From positions 1-5,270 of the forward strand of contig DUZI01000313.1 of the NCBI GenBank assembly GCA_013349595.1: DNA of 5,270 nucleotides. Direction: 5' to 3'. The notes beneath the pieces were generated by a model. The model was not told the origin of the DNA. It searched no databases and saw only the letters and a list, made by a program, of their open reading frames with translations. This stretch comes from Nitrospirota bacterium (GTDB lineage: Bacteria; Nitrospirota; Thermodesulfovibrionia; Thermodesulfovibrionales; Dissulfurispiraceae). Both the position numbers and the translations under genes were made by a program. Positions 1 through 5,148 of the stretch are shown piece by piece (the stretch's first letter is position 1; the number at the start of each line of letters is the position of its first letter).

Positions 1-321
1 ATCCCATTCGTTAGTTTTACCAATAAGCGATGCAACTACAAAGACGTTTGCTGTGTAATTAAATTCAGCCAATAGGGGCAAGGCATTTTTATAAAAGTCA
101 TAATAACCATCATCGAAGGTGATAGCAACTAGTTTTTTATTATTATTTTTATTAATATCTAAGAGCAACTCTTTGATTGTAACTACTTTAAAACCAAAGA
201 TTTTTAGTAATCTAAGTTGCACTTTAAACATAGATGGTAATACATATAGACCCTTCATAGGTGCATCAATAGGAGGCACCCCTATGTTGTGATACATTAG
301 AATCAGAGATTTGCCTTTCAT
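1..321 (-). CDS. Polysaccharide deacetylase (NodB-type), N-terminal part only
   Basis: This is an open frame of 107 codons running off the left edge of the window, so the C-terminal part is missing. Residues 8-14 read LMYHNIG, the typical N-terminal 'YH' element of polysaccharide deacetylases. Residues 68-72 read TFDDG, the NodB motif 1, in which the first Asp is the catalytic base and the second binds the metal. The sequence after it (YYDFYKNALPLL) is also typical. The second metal-binding motif, HxxxH, would lie beyond the edge. The family removes N- or O-acetyl groups from surface polysaccharides or peptidoglycan. No signal peptide is obvious at the chosen ATG, so a cytoplasmic or membrane-associated role is possible. 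The start lies 11 nt after the glycosyltransferase stop, so the two genes are probably co-transcribed and translationally linked. The Shine-Dalgarno is weak, which fits coupling. The fold call is firm; the substrate is unknown. Confidence 0.88.
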   Translation of the reverse strand, partial: MKGKSLILMYHNIGVPPIDAPMKGLYVLPSMFKVQLRLLKIFGFKVVTIKELLLDINKNNNKKLVAITFDDGYYDFYKNALPLLAEFNYTANVFVVASLIGKTNEWD

Positions 322-332
322 TCTCAGATTGC

Positions 333-1193
333 CTACTTAATTAATTTAAAATGTCTCCTGCTTAAGTCAATGGAAATGATTCTTTCAATAAGTGATTTCA
401 TTCTCTGTCTTATTTCTTTGTTAGTCAGCCTATATTCTTTGTCAAGGGTTAATACAGGAGGAGGGTCGGGTAACCAGGATTTCATTACAGTAGGATGAGT
501 GCCTTTAAATTCCTTTACAACTTTTGGGTCAATCTGACCATATTTGAATTCTTTAGCCCGATGATTCCAATATTTAGAAACCTTTTTGACCTTTGTATTG
601 AATTTGCTCTCTTGCCTCATCCAACCATAATGATAGATTGGCACATTTGTTAAAATGCCATAAGGATATCGTCCTACCTTATTTTTTTCAAGAACAAGAA
701 AGAAAAGTCCATCTGGAGAGTAAACCCTAATGGTATTGCGAATAATCCTCGGAGCCCTTCTGGTCCAGCCCGGACCCTCAAGAATGGTATTTTGATTACA
801 ATAAAAATGTATGTAATCAAATACAAGGGCTTCAACTCTGTGGTCGTTTAAATATTTTTCCATCAAAAACCTAATTTTTGGCAAATCATCCTCGTGAATT
901 ACCTCATCTCCTTCTAGGTAAAAAGCCCAGTCACCAGTACAGTTGTAATGGGCAATGCTCTTTTGCTGACCATATACAAATCCCTTTGTAACCATCTTTT
1001 CATTCCATTGTGACCTAATAATCCTTATCTTTGGATCCTTTATTGAAGAAATAATCTCATCAGTGTCATCTTCAGAATCACCAATATTGACTACAAACTC
1101 ATCACAAATAGGTAGTATAGATAGTATAGATTCTCTTACAGGATAGCCTAAAATAGAGGCATTTCTTATGAATGTAAAACCACTAACCTTCAT
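333..1193 (-). CDS. Family 2 glycosyltransferase
   Basis: This gene encodes 286 residues. The N-terminus (FTFIRNASILGYPVRESILS) and the GDSEDDT motif at residues 38-44 are typical of GT2 (GT-A fold) enzymes that bind a nucleotide sugar. Residues 94-103 (EGDEVIHEDD) occupy the position of the metal-binding DxD loop, here as an E-G-D-E variant. HYGWMRQ at 188-193 matches the conserved 'GW' segment of this subgroup. No transmembrane segment is visible, so it is probably a cytoplasmic or peripheral enzyme that builds a surface glycan or lipopolysaccharide-like polymer. Together with the deacetylase just downstream it suggests a polysaccharide locus continuing to the left of the window. It is divergent from hcp. 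The possible promoter on this strand, TTGTCC (1237-1242) and TAATAA with a 17-nt spacer, is weak, and the Shine-Dalgarno (AAGG) is poor and somewhat distant. Donor and acceptor cannot be inferred. Confidence 0.88.
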   Translation of the reverse strand: MKVSGFTFIRNASILGYPVRESILSILPICDEFVVNIGDSEDDTDEIISSIKDPKIRIIRSQWNEKMVTKGFVYGQQKSIAHYNCTGDWAFYLEGDEVIHEDDLPKIRFLMEKYLNDHRVEALVFDYIHFYCNQNTILEGPGWTRRAPRIIRNTIRVYSPDGLFFLVLEKNKVGRYPYGILTNVPIYHYGWMRQESKFNTKVKKVSKYWNHRAKEFKYGQIDPKVVKEFKGTHPTVMKSWLPDPPPVLTLDKEYRLTNKEIRQRMKSLIERIISIDLSRRHFKLIK

Positions 1194-1256
1194 AGATAAT
1201 CTTGCCTTGACATTTATTAATACTTGAAGATTTCATGGACAATTAATATATGGAGT

Positions 1257-1274
1257 TTTGACGAGGATGTCAAA
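1257..1274. promoter_or_regulatory. Imperfectly spaced inverted repeat TTTGAC-N6-GTCAAA
   Basis: Two perfect 6-bp arms, TTTGAC and GTCAAA, are separated by six bases (GAGGAT). The arms are identical to those of the palindrome at 1316-1331, but that site has four bases between the half-sites, as CRP/FNR proteins usually need. The site lies between the divergent glycosyltransferase and hcp genes. It could be an auxiliary site for the same regulator, a site for another factor, or chance. The arms are visible in the sequence; the function is inference. Confidence 0.35.
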
Positions 1275-1315
1275 TAGTAAACCCTATTTCTGCCCTGAAA
1301 AAAATAAATGAATTT

Positions 1316-1331
1316 TTTGACTTAAGTCAAA
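1316..1331. promoter_or_regulatory. CRP/FNR-family (HcpR/DNR-type) operator upstream of hcp
   Basis: The sequence TTTGACTTAAGTCAAA is a perfect 16-bp palindrome. Its core TTGAC-N4-GTCAA has the half-site type and spacing of CRP/FNR-family regulators that sense nitric oxide. HcpR is known to control hcp genes in sulfate and metal reducers. FNR itself prefers TTGAT-N4-ATCAA, so the C/G at the fifth position favours HcpR or DNR over FNR. The centre of the palindrome (1323.5) lies 41.5 bp before a start point predicted from the -10 box at 1353-1358, the classical class II activator position. This predicts activation of hcp by nitrosative stress. No regulator gene is in the window, so the protein that binds is inferred. 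Confidence 0.75.
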
Positions 1332-1352
1332 GTAATCATCAATAAGATTGTT

Positions 1353-1358
1353 TAAAAT
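1353..1358 (+). promoter_or_regulatory. hcp: Predicted -10 box of the hcp promoter
   Basis: TAAAAT differs from TATAAT at one position. Transcription would start near 1365, giving an untranslated leader of about 30 nt. There is no good -35 hexamer; the palindrome at 1316-1331 covers that place, as expected of an activator-dependent promoter. The leader ends with the strong Shine-Dalgarno AGGAGG (1381-1386), 8 nt before the hcp ATG. Confidence 0.55.
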
Positions 1359-1394
1359 GTTAATAACAATTTCAATCAAAAGGAGGATTTATCA

Positions 1395-3023
1395 ATGTTT
1401 TGTTATCAATGTGAACAGACTGCAAAAGGGAAGGCATGTGAGGTTGTGGGTGTATGTGGCAAACAACCTGATGTTGCAAGCCTTCAAGATTTACTTATTC
1501 ATGCACTCAAGGGGCTTTCTATTTATGCCAATGAGGCAAGAAGGCTGGGTATTGTTGACAAGGAAGTAAATGTCTTTACCGTAAAGGCTTTGTTTTCAAC
1601 TCTGACTAATGTGAATTTTGATGGGGATGACTTTGTTGCCTTGATAAATAAGGCAATAGAATTAAGAGAAAAAATGAAAGAGACTGTAAAAAAGGCAGGT
1701 GCAAAGGTAGATTTTGCTACTGATGCAGTGTCTTTTATGCCAGAACCAAGCAAAGAAAAAATGGTTTCTCAAGGAGAAAAATACAACATCAAGGCTACAA
1801 GTTCAAGTAATGAGGATATAGCCTCACTACAAAATATACTTATGTACGGTATAAAAGGTGTAGCCGCTTATGCTGACCATGCACAGATTTTAGGTCAAGA
1901 AAATGATAAGGTCTATGCCTTTATTCATGAGGCTTTATCTGTCCTTACTGATGACACATTGCCTTTGGAAAAATGGATTGATTTAGTTCTTAAATGTGGA
2001 GAGATTAATTTAAGGACTATGGAACTCTTAGATGCAGGAAATACTGGTGCTTACGGTCATCCTGTCCCTACAAAAGTTCCATTAGGTCATAAAAAAGGAA
2101 AAGCAATACTTGTATCAGGTCATGACTTGAAGGATTTAGAGGAACTATTAAAACAGACTGAAAATAAAGGGATTTACATTTACACACATGGGGAGATGCT
2201 TCCAGCACATGCTTATCCTCAGCTAAAAAGATATGCTCACCTATATGGACATTATGGGACAGCCTGGCAAAATCAGCATAAAGAGTTTGCTAATTTTCCA
2301 GGTGCTATATTAATGACCACTAATTGCATTCAAAAGCCAAATGACGATTATAAAGATTCCATATTCACAAGTGGCATTGTTGGTTGGCCAGGTGTAATCC
2401 ATATCAAAAACAGAGATTTCAGTCCTGTTATAGAAAAGGCACTTACAATGCCAGGCTTTACTGAAGATACAAATGGCAAGACTGTTAATGTAGGATTTGC
2501 AAGAAATACAGTCATGTCAGTTGCAGATAAGGTAATTGATGCAGTAAAAAATAAGGCAATTAGACACTTTTTCCTTGTGGCTGGTTGTGATGGGGCAAAG
2601 CCAGGAAGGAATTACTACACAGAGTTTGTAGAAAAGGCTCCAAAGGATACTATAATCCTTACTTTAGCCTGTGGAAAATTTAGATTTTTTGACAAGGATT
2701 TGGGAGATATTGGTGGCATCCCAAGGCTTCTTGACATTGGTCAATGTAATGATGCCTATTCGGCTATTCAGATAGCAGTGGCATTATCAAAGGCATTTAA
2801 TATAGATGTAAATGAATTACCGCTGTCAATGATATTATCCTGGTATGAGCAAAAGGCTGTGGCAATATTATTAACATTACTTTATCTTGGTATCAAAGAC
2901 ATTCGCCTAGGACCAAGTCTCCCAGCCTTTGTAAGTCCAAATGTATTAGATGTGCTTGTCAAAAACTTTAACATTATGCCAATAAAAACAGTTGATGATG
3001 ATTTAAAGGCTATATTAGGATAA
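1395..3023 (+). CDS. hcp: Hybrid cluster protein (Hcp, hydroxylamine / nitric oxide reductase)
   Basis: This is a full-length 542-residue Hcp, close to the roughly 550 residues of Desulfovibrio enzymes. Cysteines 3, 6, 15 and 21 form C-x2-C-x8-C-x5-C, the N-terminal cubane motif of the strict-anaerobe classes; the E. coli-type enzyme has C-x2-C-x11-C-x6-C. The expected hybrid 4Fe-2S-2O cluster ligands all appear in order: His243 (SGHD), Glu267 (HGEM), Cys311 (TNCIQ), Cys398 (AGCDG, the persulfide cysteine), Cys426 (LACGKF), Cys451 (GQCND) and Glu485 with Lys487 (WYEQKA). The enzyme should therefore be active. The helical region between the clusters is present, so it is class I rather than the shortened class III. 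Hcp is a cytoplasmic enzyme that reduces NO to N2O and, in vitro, hydroxylamine to ammonia; S-nitrosylating activity is also reported. The start is fixed by AGGAGG 8 nt upstream. Two stop codons lie in tandem (3021-3026). Regulation is probably through the upstream palindrome. An NADH-dependent Hcr partner is absent. Confidence 0.98.
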   Translation: MFCYQCEQTAKGKACEVVGVCGKQPDVASLQDLLIHALKGLSIYANEARRLGIVDKEVNVFTVKALFSTLTNVNFDGDDFVALINKAIELREKMKETVKKAGAKVDFATDAVSFMPEPSKEKMVSQGEKYNIKATSSSNEDIASLQNILMYGIKGVAAYADHAQILGQENDKVYAFIHEALSVLTDDTLPLEKWIDLVLKCGEINLRTMELLDAGNTGAYGHPVPTKVPLGHKKGKAILVSGHDLKDLEELLKQTENKGIYIYTHGEMLPAHAYPQLKRYAHLYGHYGTAWQNQHKEFANFPGAILMTTNCIQKPNDDYKDSIFTSGIVGWPGVIHIKNRDFSPVIEKALTMPGFTEDTNGKTVNVGFARNTVMSVADKVIDAVKNKAIRHFFLVAGCDGAKPGRNYYTEFVEKAPKDTIILTLACGKFRFFDKDLGDIGGIPRLLDIGQCNDAYSAIQIAVALSKAFNIDVNELPLSMILSWYEQKAVAILLTLLYLGIKDIRLGPSLPAFVSPNVLDVLVKNFNIMPIKTVDDDLKAILG

Positions 3024-3044
3024 TAAGTCGTTTATATTTTCAAA

Positions 3045-3151
3045 GGGGGAAATAATTCCCCCCTCCCTTAGCTTACTTTGGGAGGCTAAAAACGGCATTA
3101 GTCAGGCGAAAGAGAGTCAGAAAGAGCAGAACGAATTCCCCCACTTTTTTT
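3045..3151 (+). terminator. GC-rich hairpin block after hcp, probable terminator or attenuator
   Basis: GGGGGAA (3045-3051) and TTCCCCC (3056-3062) make a perfect 7-bp hairpin with the loop ATAA, starting 19 nt after the second stop codon of hcp. It is not followed by a T-run. A second TTCCCCC copy at 3136-3142 is followed by seven T (3145-3151). The same 5' arm could pair with it, giving a long stem-loop with a U tail. CCTCCC (3062-3067) with GGGAGG (3080-3085) is another possible hairpin between them, and TTAGC (3068-3072) with GCTAA (3085-3089) competes with it. The block is nearly half GC, well above its flanks. The simplest reading is termination of hcp; a switch between the alternative pairings is possible but unproven. 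Confidence 0.5.
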
Positions 3152-3294
3152 CTTTACAGTATTTATCAAAGTAGGGGCAGACTGTTGTTATAACTTTAAA
3201 ATCCTGCTCTTTAAAAGAGGAGTTTCCTAACATTTAATTACAACAAAAAAAGTCTTTTGCTATCATTAAAATATTTTTAAAATAGGAGCAGTTT
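3152..3294 (+). promoter_or_regulatory. Leader region of the 4Fe-4S gene with a 19-bp palindrome
   Basis: This AT-rich stretch has no gene. CTgCTCTTTaAAAGAGgAG at 3204-3222 is an imperfect palindrome, broken only by one G/G pair and the central A; it could be an operator. GTTATAAC (3187-3194) is a shorter dyad. A strong Shine-Dalgarno (AGGAG, 3284-3288) lies 6 nt before the ATG at 3295. The best -10 candidates are TAAAAT-like runs around 3266-3282, but no convincing -35 accompanies them. No FNR/HcpR-type TTGAC palindrome like the one at hcp is seen here. Confidence 0.35.
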
Positions 3295-4014
3295 ATGAAA
3301 AGAAAGATAATTGAGATTGATGAAAACTTGTGTGATGGCTGTGGTCAGTGTGTGACTTCTTGCAAAGAAGGAGCCCTTGAGATAGTTAATGGCAAGGCAA
3401 AGATTATATCTGATGTTTTTTGTGATGGTCTTGGGGCATGTATTGGTGATTGTCCTAAATCGGCATTGAAGATTATAGAAAGGGAGGCGCTGCCTTTTGA
3501 CGAAGAGGCTATGCAAAAACATATTGAATCAAATAAGCAACCTCCATTGATGCCCTGTGGTTGCCCTTCAACTCATATAAAACAATTTAAACCAATGCCT
3601 CAACATATTCCATCAAATTCCTATGATGAACTTCCAAGCCTTTTGAGTCATTGGCCTGTGCAGATTAAGCTTGTGCCAATAAATGCACCTTTTTTACAGA
3701 ATGCAAGCCTTTTGATTGCTGCAGACTGCACACCTATTGCATACAGAAATTTTCATAGTGATTTTTTAAAAGGCAGGGTTGTGATGATTGGATGTCCAAA
3801 GTTTGATGACATTAATGAGTATTACGAAAAGTTTAAAGAACTTTTTAAAGACATAAACATTAATGATGTAACGGTTCTATCAATGGAAGTCCCCTGTTGC
3901 TCAAAACTGTCTATGATGATAAAAAAGGCAATACAAGATAGCGGTAAAGAGATATCTTTAAAAGATGTAGTGGTATCTGTTAGAGGGCAAATACTTACCC
4001 AAATACAGCGATAA
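3295..4014 (+). CDS. 4Fe-4S ferredoxin-domain iron-sulfur protein
   Basis: This gene encodes 239 residues. An N-terminal ferredoxin domain holds a standard 4Fe-4S motif, C13-x2-C16-x2-C19-x3-C23. It is followed by a second, incomplete motif, C43-x2-L46-x2-C49-x3-C53 (CDGLGACIGDCP), in which Leu replaces the second cysteine. The rest of the protein has further conserved-looking cysteines: C88-x-C90 (PCGCP), C145 (AADC), C167 (IGCPK) and C201-C202 (VPCC). These could bind a second or third cluster. The pattern matches a family of anaerobe 4Fe-4S binding proteins of about 240-290 residues whose function is not well defined. There are no membrane segments or signal peptide, so it is probably a cytoplasmic electron carrier. 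Its place after hcp suggests it supplies electrons to Hcp, but the 271-nt spacer may hold its own promoter. The last residues (QIQR) and the stop codon lie at or inside the left arm of the structured element at 4006-4231, so the natural C-terminus may have been altered. Confidence 0.9.
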   Translation: MKRKIIEIDENLCDGCGQCVTSCKEGALEIVNGKAKIISDVFCDGLGACIGDCPKSALKIIEREALPFDEEAMQKHIESNKQPPLMPCGCPSTHIKQFKPMPQHIPSNSYDELPSLLSHWPVQIKLVPINAPFLQNASLLIAADCTPIAYRNFHSDFLKGRVVMIGCPKFDDINEYYEKFKELFKDININDVTVLSMEVPCCSKLSMMIKKAIQDSGKEISLKDVVVSVRGQILTQIQR

Positions 4015-4231
4015 GGATGGGGCTCTGAAGTGGATAGCGATGTTTTGGCAACAGTTCTTTGCGACGGGAGCATTAAACAGCCGCAAGCGTTTGAACCCGA
4101 AGGAACGGGGTCCCCAAAAAGTCGCAAGACTTTTTGGGGTGGTAGTTGAGTTTTGCGGCCTTAGCAAAAGGAGCATTAGAACTGTCAAAACATCATAGCT
4201 CCTGGACAAAAGAGACTTATCCTTATCGCTG
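4006..4231 (+). ncRNA. Solo structured RNA element, HEARO / IscB omega-RNA-like (tentative)
   Basis: About 226 nt of nested inverted repeats lie between two genes. The outer arms CAGCGATAAGGAT (4006-4018) and ATCCTTATCGCTG (4219-4231) pair perfectly over 13 bp, extendable by G-U pairs to 16. Inside, GATGTTTTG-gca-ACAGTTCT (4039-4058) pairs with 4178-4194 over 17 bp with a 3-nt bulge. CCGCAAG (4081-4087) can pair with 4152-4158. CCCG and CGGG (within 4096-4109) form a small hairpin. A 12-bp hairpin with a GCAA loop follows (4112-4139). TTTTGC and GCAAAA (4151-4156, 4164-4169) form another hairpin that competes with the CCGCAAG stem. GGAGCATTA occurs at 4067-4075 and 4170-4178. The core is about 53% GC in AT-rich flanks and has no convincing coding frame. 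The order of motifs (GGGAGCATTAA, GAACCCG, GGTAGTTGAG, GAGCATTAGAACTGTC, ATAGCTCC) resembles, from memory, HEARO RNA, the omega-RNA guiding IscB nucleases. No iscB is nearby. Another MITE-like element is the alternative. The structure is firm; the family is inferred. Confidence 0.55.
4112..4139 (+). repeat. Perfect 12-bp hairpin with GCAA tetraloop
   Basis: CCCCAAAAAGTC (4112-4123) and its exact complement (4128-4139) are separated by GCAA, a GNRA-type tetraloop that stabilises RNA hairpins and often docks into a receptor. It sits near the centre of the larger dyad at 4006-4231. It is not followed by a T-run, so it is not a simple intrinsic terminator. The tetraloop argues that selection acts on the RNA rather than only on the DNA palindrome. 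Confidence 0.8.
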
Positions 4232-4354
4232 GATCTCGTTACTTTAGCAAAAATATTTTCTAAAATTAACATCTCCGTAATATTTTTGTAACAAACAATT
4301 GCCATAATAATCTAAGAGTTTTTTTATGAATTACTTAAATAAAGGAGAAGGTCA
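4232..4354 (+). promoter_or_regulatory. AT-rich leader before the HMA_2-like gene
   Basis: No gene is seen. The Shine-Dalgarno AAGGAG (4341-4346) precedes the ATG at 4355. TTGCCA (4299-4304) with TTTTAT (4322-4327) at a 17-nt spacing is a weak promoter candidate. The 10-mer TAAAATTAAC (4261-4270) recurs upstream of the next gene at 4801-4810. ATGA at 4326-4329 could be the flanking motif of an IscB-type element if the element's right end extends this far; this is speculative. Confidence 0.3.
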
Positions 4355-4726
4355 ATGAGCTATTACATCCATGAGATTGAAGGAAGGTTAAGGATTAAAA
4401 GTCCCAAAATCAAGAAAAATCCTTCTACAATTAATGAGCTTAAAAAAACCTTAAGCACAATCAATGGTATTGCAACAACTGACATTAATCCAATTACTGG
4501 AAGCCTACTTATAAATTACAATCCAAAGATTCTTAAATCCTCTGATATTAAAAATTTATTGCAAAAAAAAGGTTATTTTGACACCTCAAAGGCAATTACC
4601 AATGATGAATATATAAAAAATAATGTTGCAAAGGCAGGAAACTTTCTTACAAAAACAGTTATAGGAGCATCTGTGGAGACAGCCCTTGCAGGTACTCCTT
4701 TTTCATTCCTTGCCATCTTAATTTAA
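4355..4726 (+). CDS. HMA_2-type small protein without metal-binding cysteines
   Basis: This gene encodes 123 residues. The N-terminal two-thirds resembles the HMA_2 domain, a ferredoxin-like fold related to heavy-metal-associated domains. IHEIEGRLRIKSP (5-17) corresponds to the 'IPGRLRVR' start, and INPITGSLLINYNP (44-57) to the conserved 'NPxTGSLLIxYdP' strand and turn. Classical HMA domains bind metal through CxxC, but this protein has no cysteine at all. It is therefore unlikely to carry Cu or Zn in that way. The C-terminus (about 96-123, NFLTKTVIGASVETALAG...FLAILI) is hydrophobic and Gly/Ala-rich and may form one membrane helix or a membrane-associated hairpin. The gene is followed after 117 nt by the DUF5132-like gene and then another HMA_2-like frame. 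Such sets commonly accompany heavy-metal P-type ATPases. The start is supported by AAGGAG about 8 nt upstream. The molecular role is unknown. Confidence 0.82.
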   Translation: MSYYIHEIEGRLRIKSPKIKKNPSTINELKKTLSTINGIATTDINPITGSLLINYNPKILKSSDIKNLLQKKGYFDTSKAITNDEYIKNNVAKAGNFLTKTVIGASVETALAGTPFSFLAILI

Positions 4727-4843
4727 GCCATTTTCAAGAGATTTTTAGAATTTCAAAGCTCTTAACACTATTAGATTTGAGTTATTCTTTTATTTTTTTT
4801 TAAAATTAACGACATTAACATAATTTATCATGGAGGTGTTTAA

Positions 4844-5137
4844 ATGCCTATTTTTGAAAATGGTTTAAAAGGTAACATCCTTAATGGTCTTGCAATTGGT
4901 ATTGGTGCTGCAATAGTAGCCCCAGCCTTGATACCTGTTGTGTCAAGTATTGTCAAACCCTTAGCAAAGGCAGTAATCAAGGGGGGGATACTCTGTTACG
5001 AAAGAAGCAAGGAGAGTATTGCAGAGATTTCTGAAATGGTAGAAGACATAGTCGCTGAGGCAAAGGCAGAAGTGCAAGAGATGCAAGAAAGACAGAATGT
5101 TACAGAACCAGTAATGACAGAGACTAATCAAAACTAA
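4844..5137 (+). CDS. DUF5132-like small protein
   Basis: This gene encodes 97 residues. Residues 12-37 form a Gly/Ala-rich hydrophobic segment (GLAIGIGAAIVAP, then ALIPVVSSIV) long enough to cross or insert into the membrane. A basic stretch, KPLAKAVIKGGILCYERSK (38-56), follows. Residues 57-84 are strongly acidic and probably helical, with a repeated E-x-x-E and AEAKAEVQEMQE pattern typical of a coiled coil. This layout matches proteins annotated DUF5132, which are often encoded beside HMA_2 proteins and metal-transporting P-type ATPases; no biochemical role is established. There is a single Cys (C51). The Shine-Dalgarno GGAGG (4832-4836) lies 7 nt before the ATG. The next gene begins 11 nt after the stop. 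A small membrane-associated accessory or assembly protein is a fair inference. Confidence 0.8.
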   Translation: MPIFENGLKGNILNGLAIGIGAAIVAPALIPVVSSIVKPLAKAVIKGGILCYERSKESIAEISEMVEDIVAEAKAEVQEMQERQNVTEPVMTETNQN

Positions 5138-5148
5138 AATACTACTCT

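Noticed and set aside
361..370. CTTAAGTCAA inside the glycosyltransferase gene, identical to 10 bases of the hcp operator
   Set aside because: It lacks the left half-site (TTGA) and lies in the coding 3' end of the gene, so it is probably coincidence.
1348..1569. Plus-strand open frame of 73 codons overlapping the start of hcp
   Set aside because: It lies in another frame over the conserved Hcp N-terminus, lacks a ribosome site and shows no recognisable domain.
1523..1753. Minus-strand open frame inside hcp
   Set aside because: Antisense shadow of a strongly conserved enzyme.
3277..3522. Minus-strand open frame over the ferredoxin domain
   Set aside because: Antisense to the conserved cysteine motifs; no independent evidence for a gene.
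3822..4305. Minus-strand open frames (3822-4127 and 3958-4305) across the structured element
   Set aside because: They overlap the conserved 4Fe-4S gene and the nested repeats in antisense, have no plausible protein features and no ribosome sites. The RNA structure explains the region better.
3024..4354. CRISPR array or tRNA in the intergenic regions
   Set aside because: No regularly spaced direct repeats and no cloverleaf or T-arm motif were seen; the repeats present are inverted and nested.
4326..4358. Ten-codon upstream frame overlapping the HMA_2-like start as ATGA
   Set aside because: It has no Shine-Dalgarno and its only notable property is the overlap; chance is likely in AT-rich DNA.
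4764..4801. AACAC...GAGTT pairing followed by a T-run as a terminator after the first HMA_2-like gene
   Set aside because: The stem is short with a mismatch and AT-rich; too weak to call.
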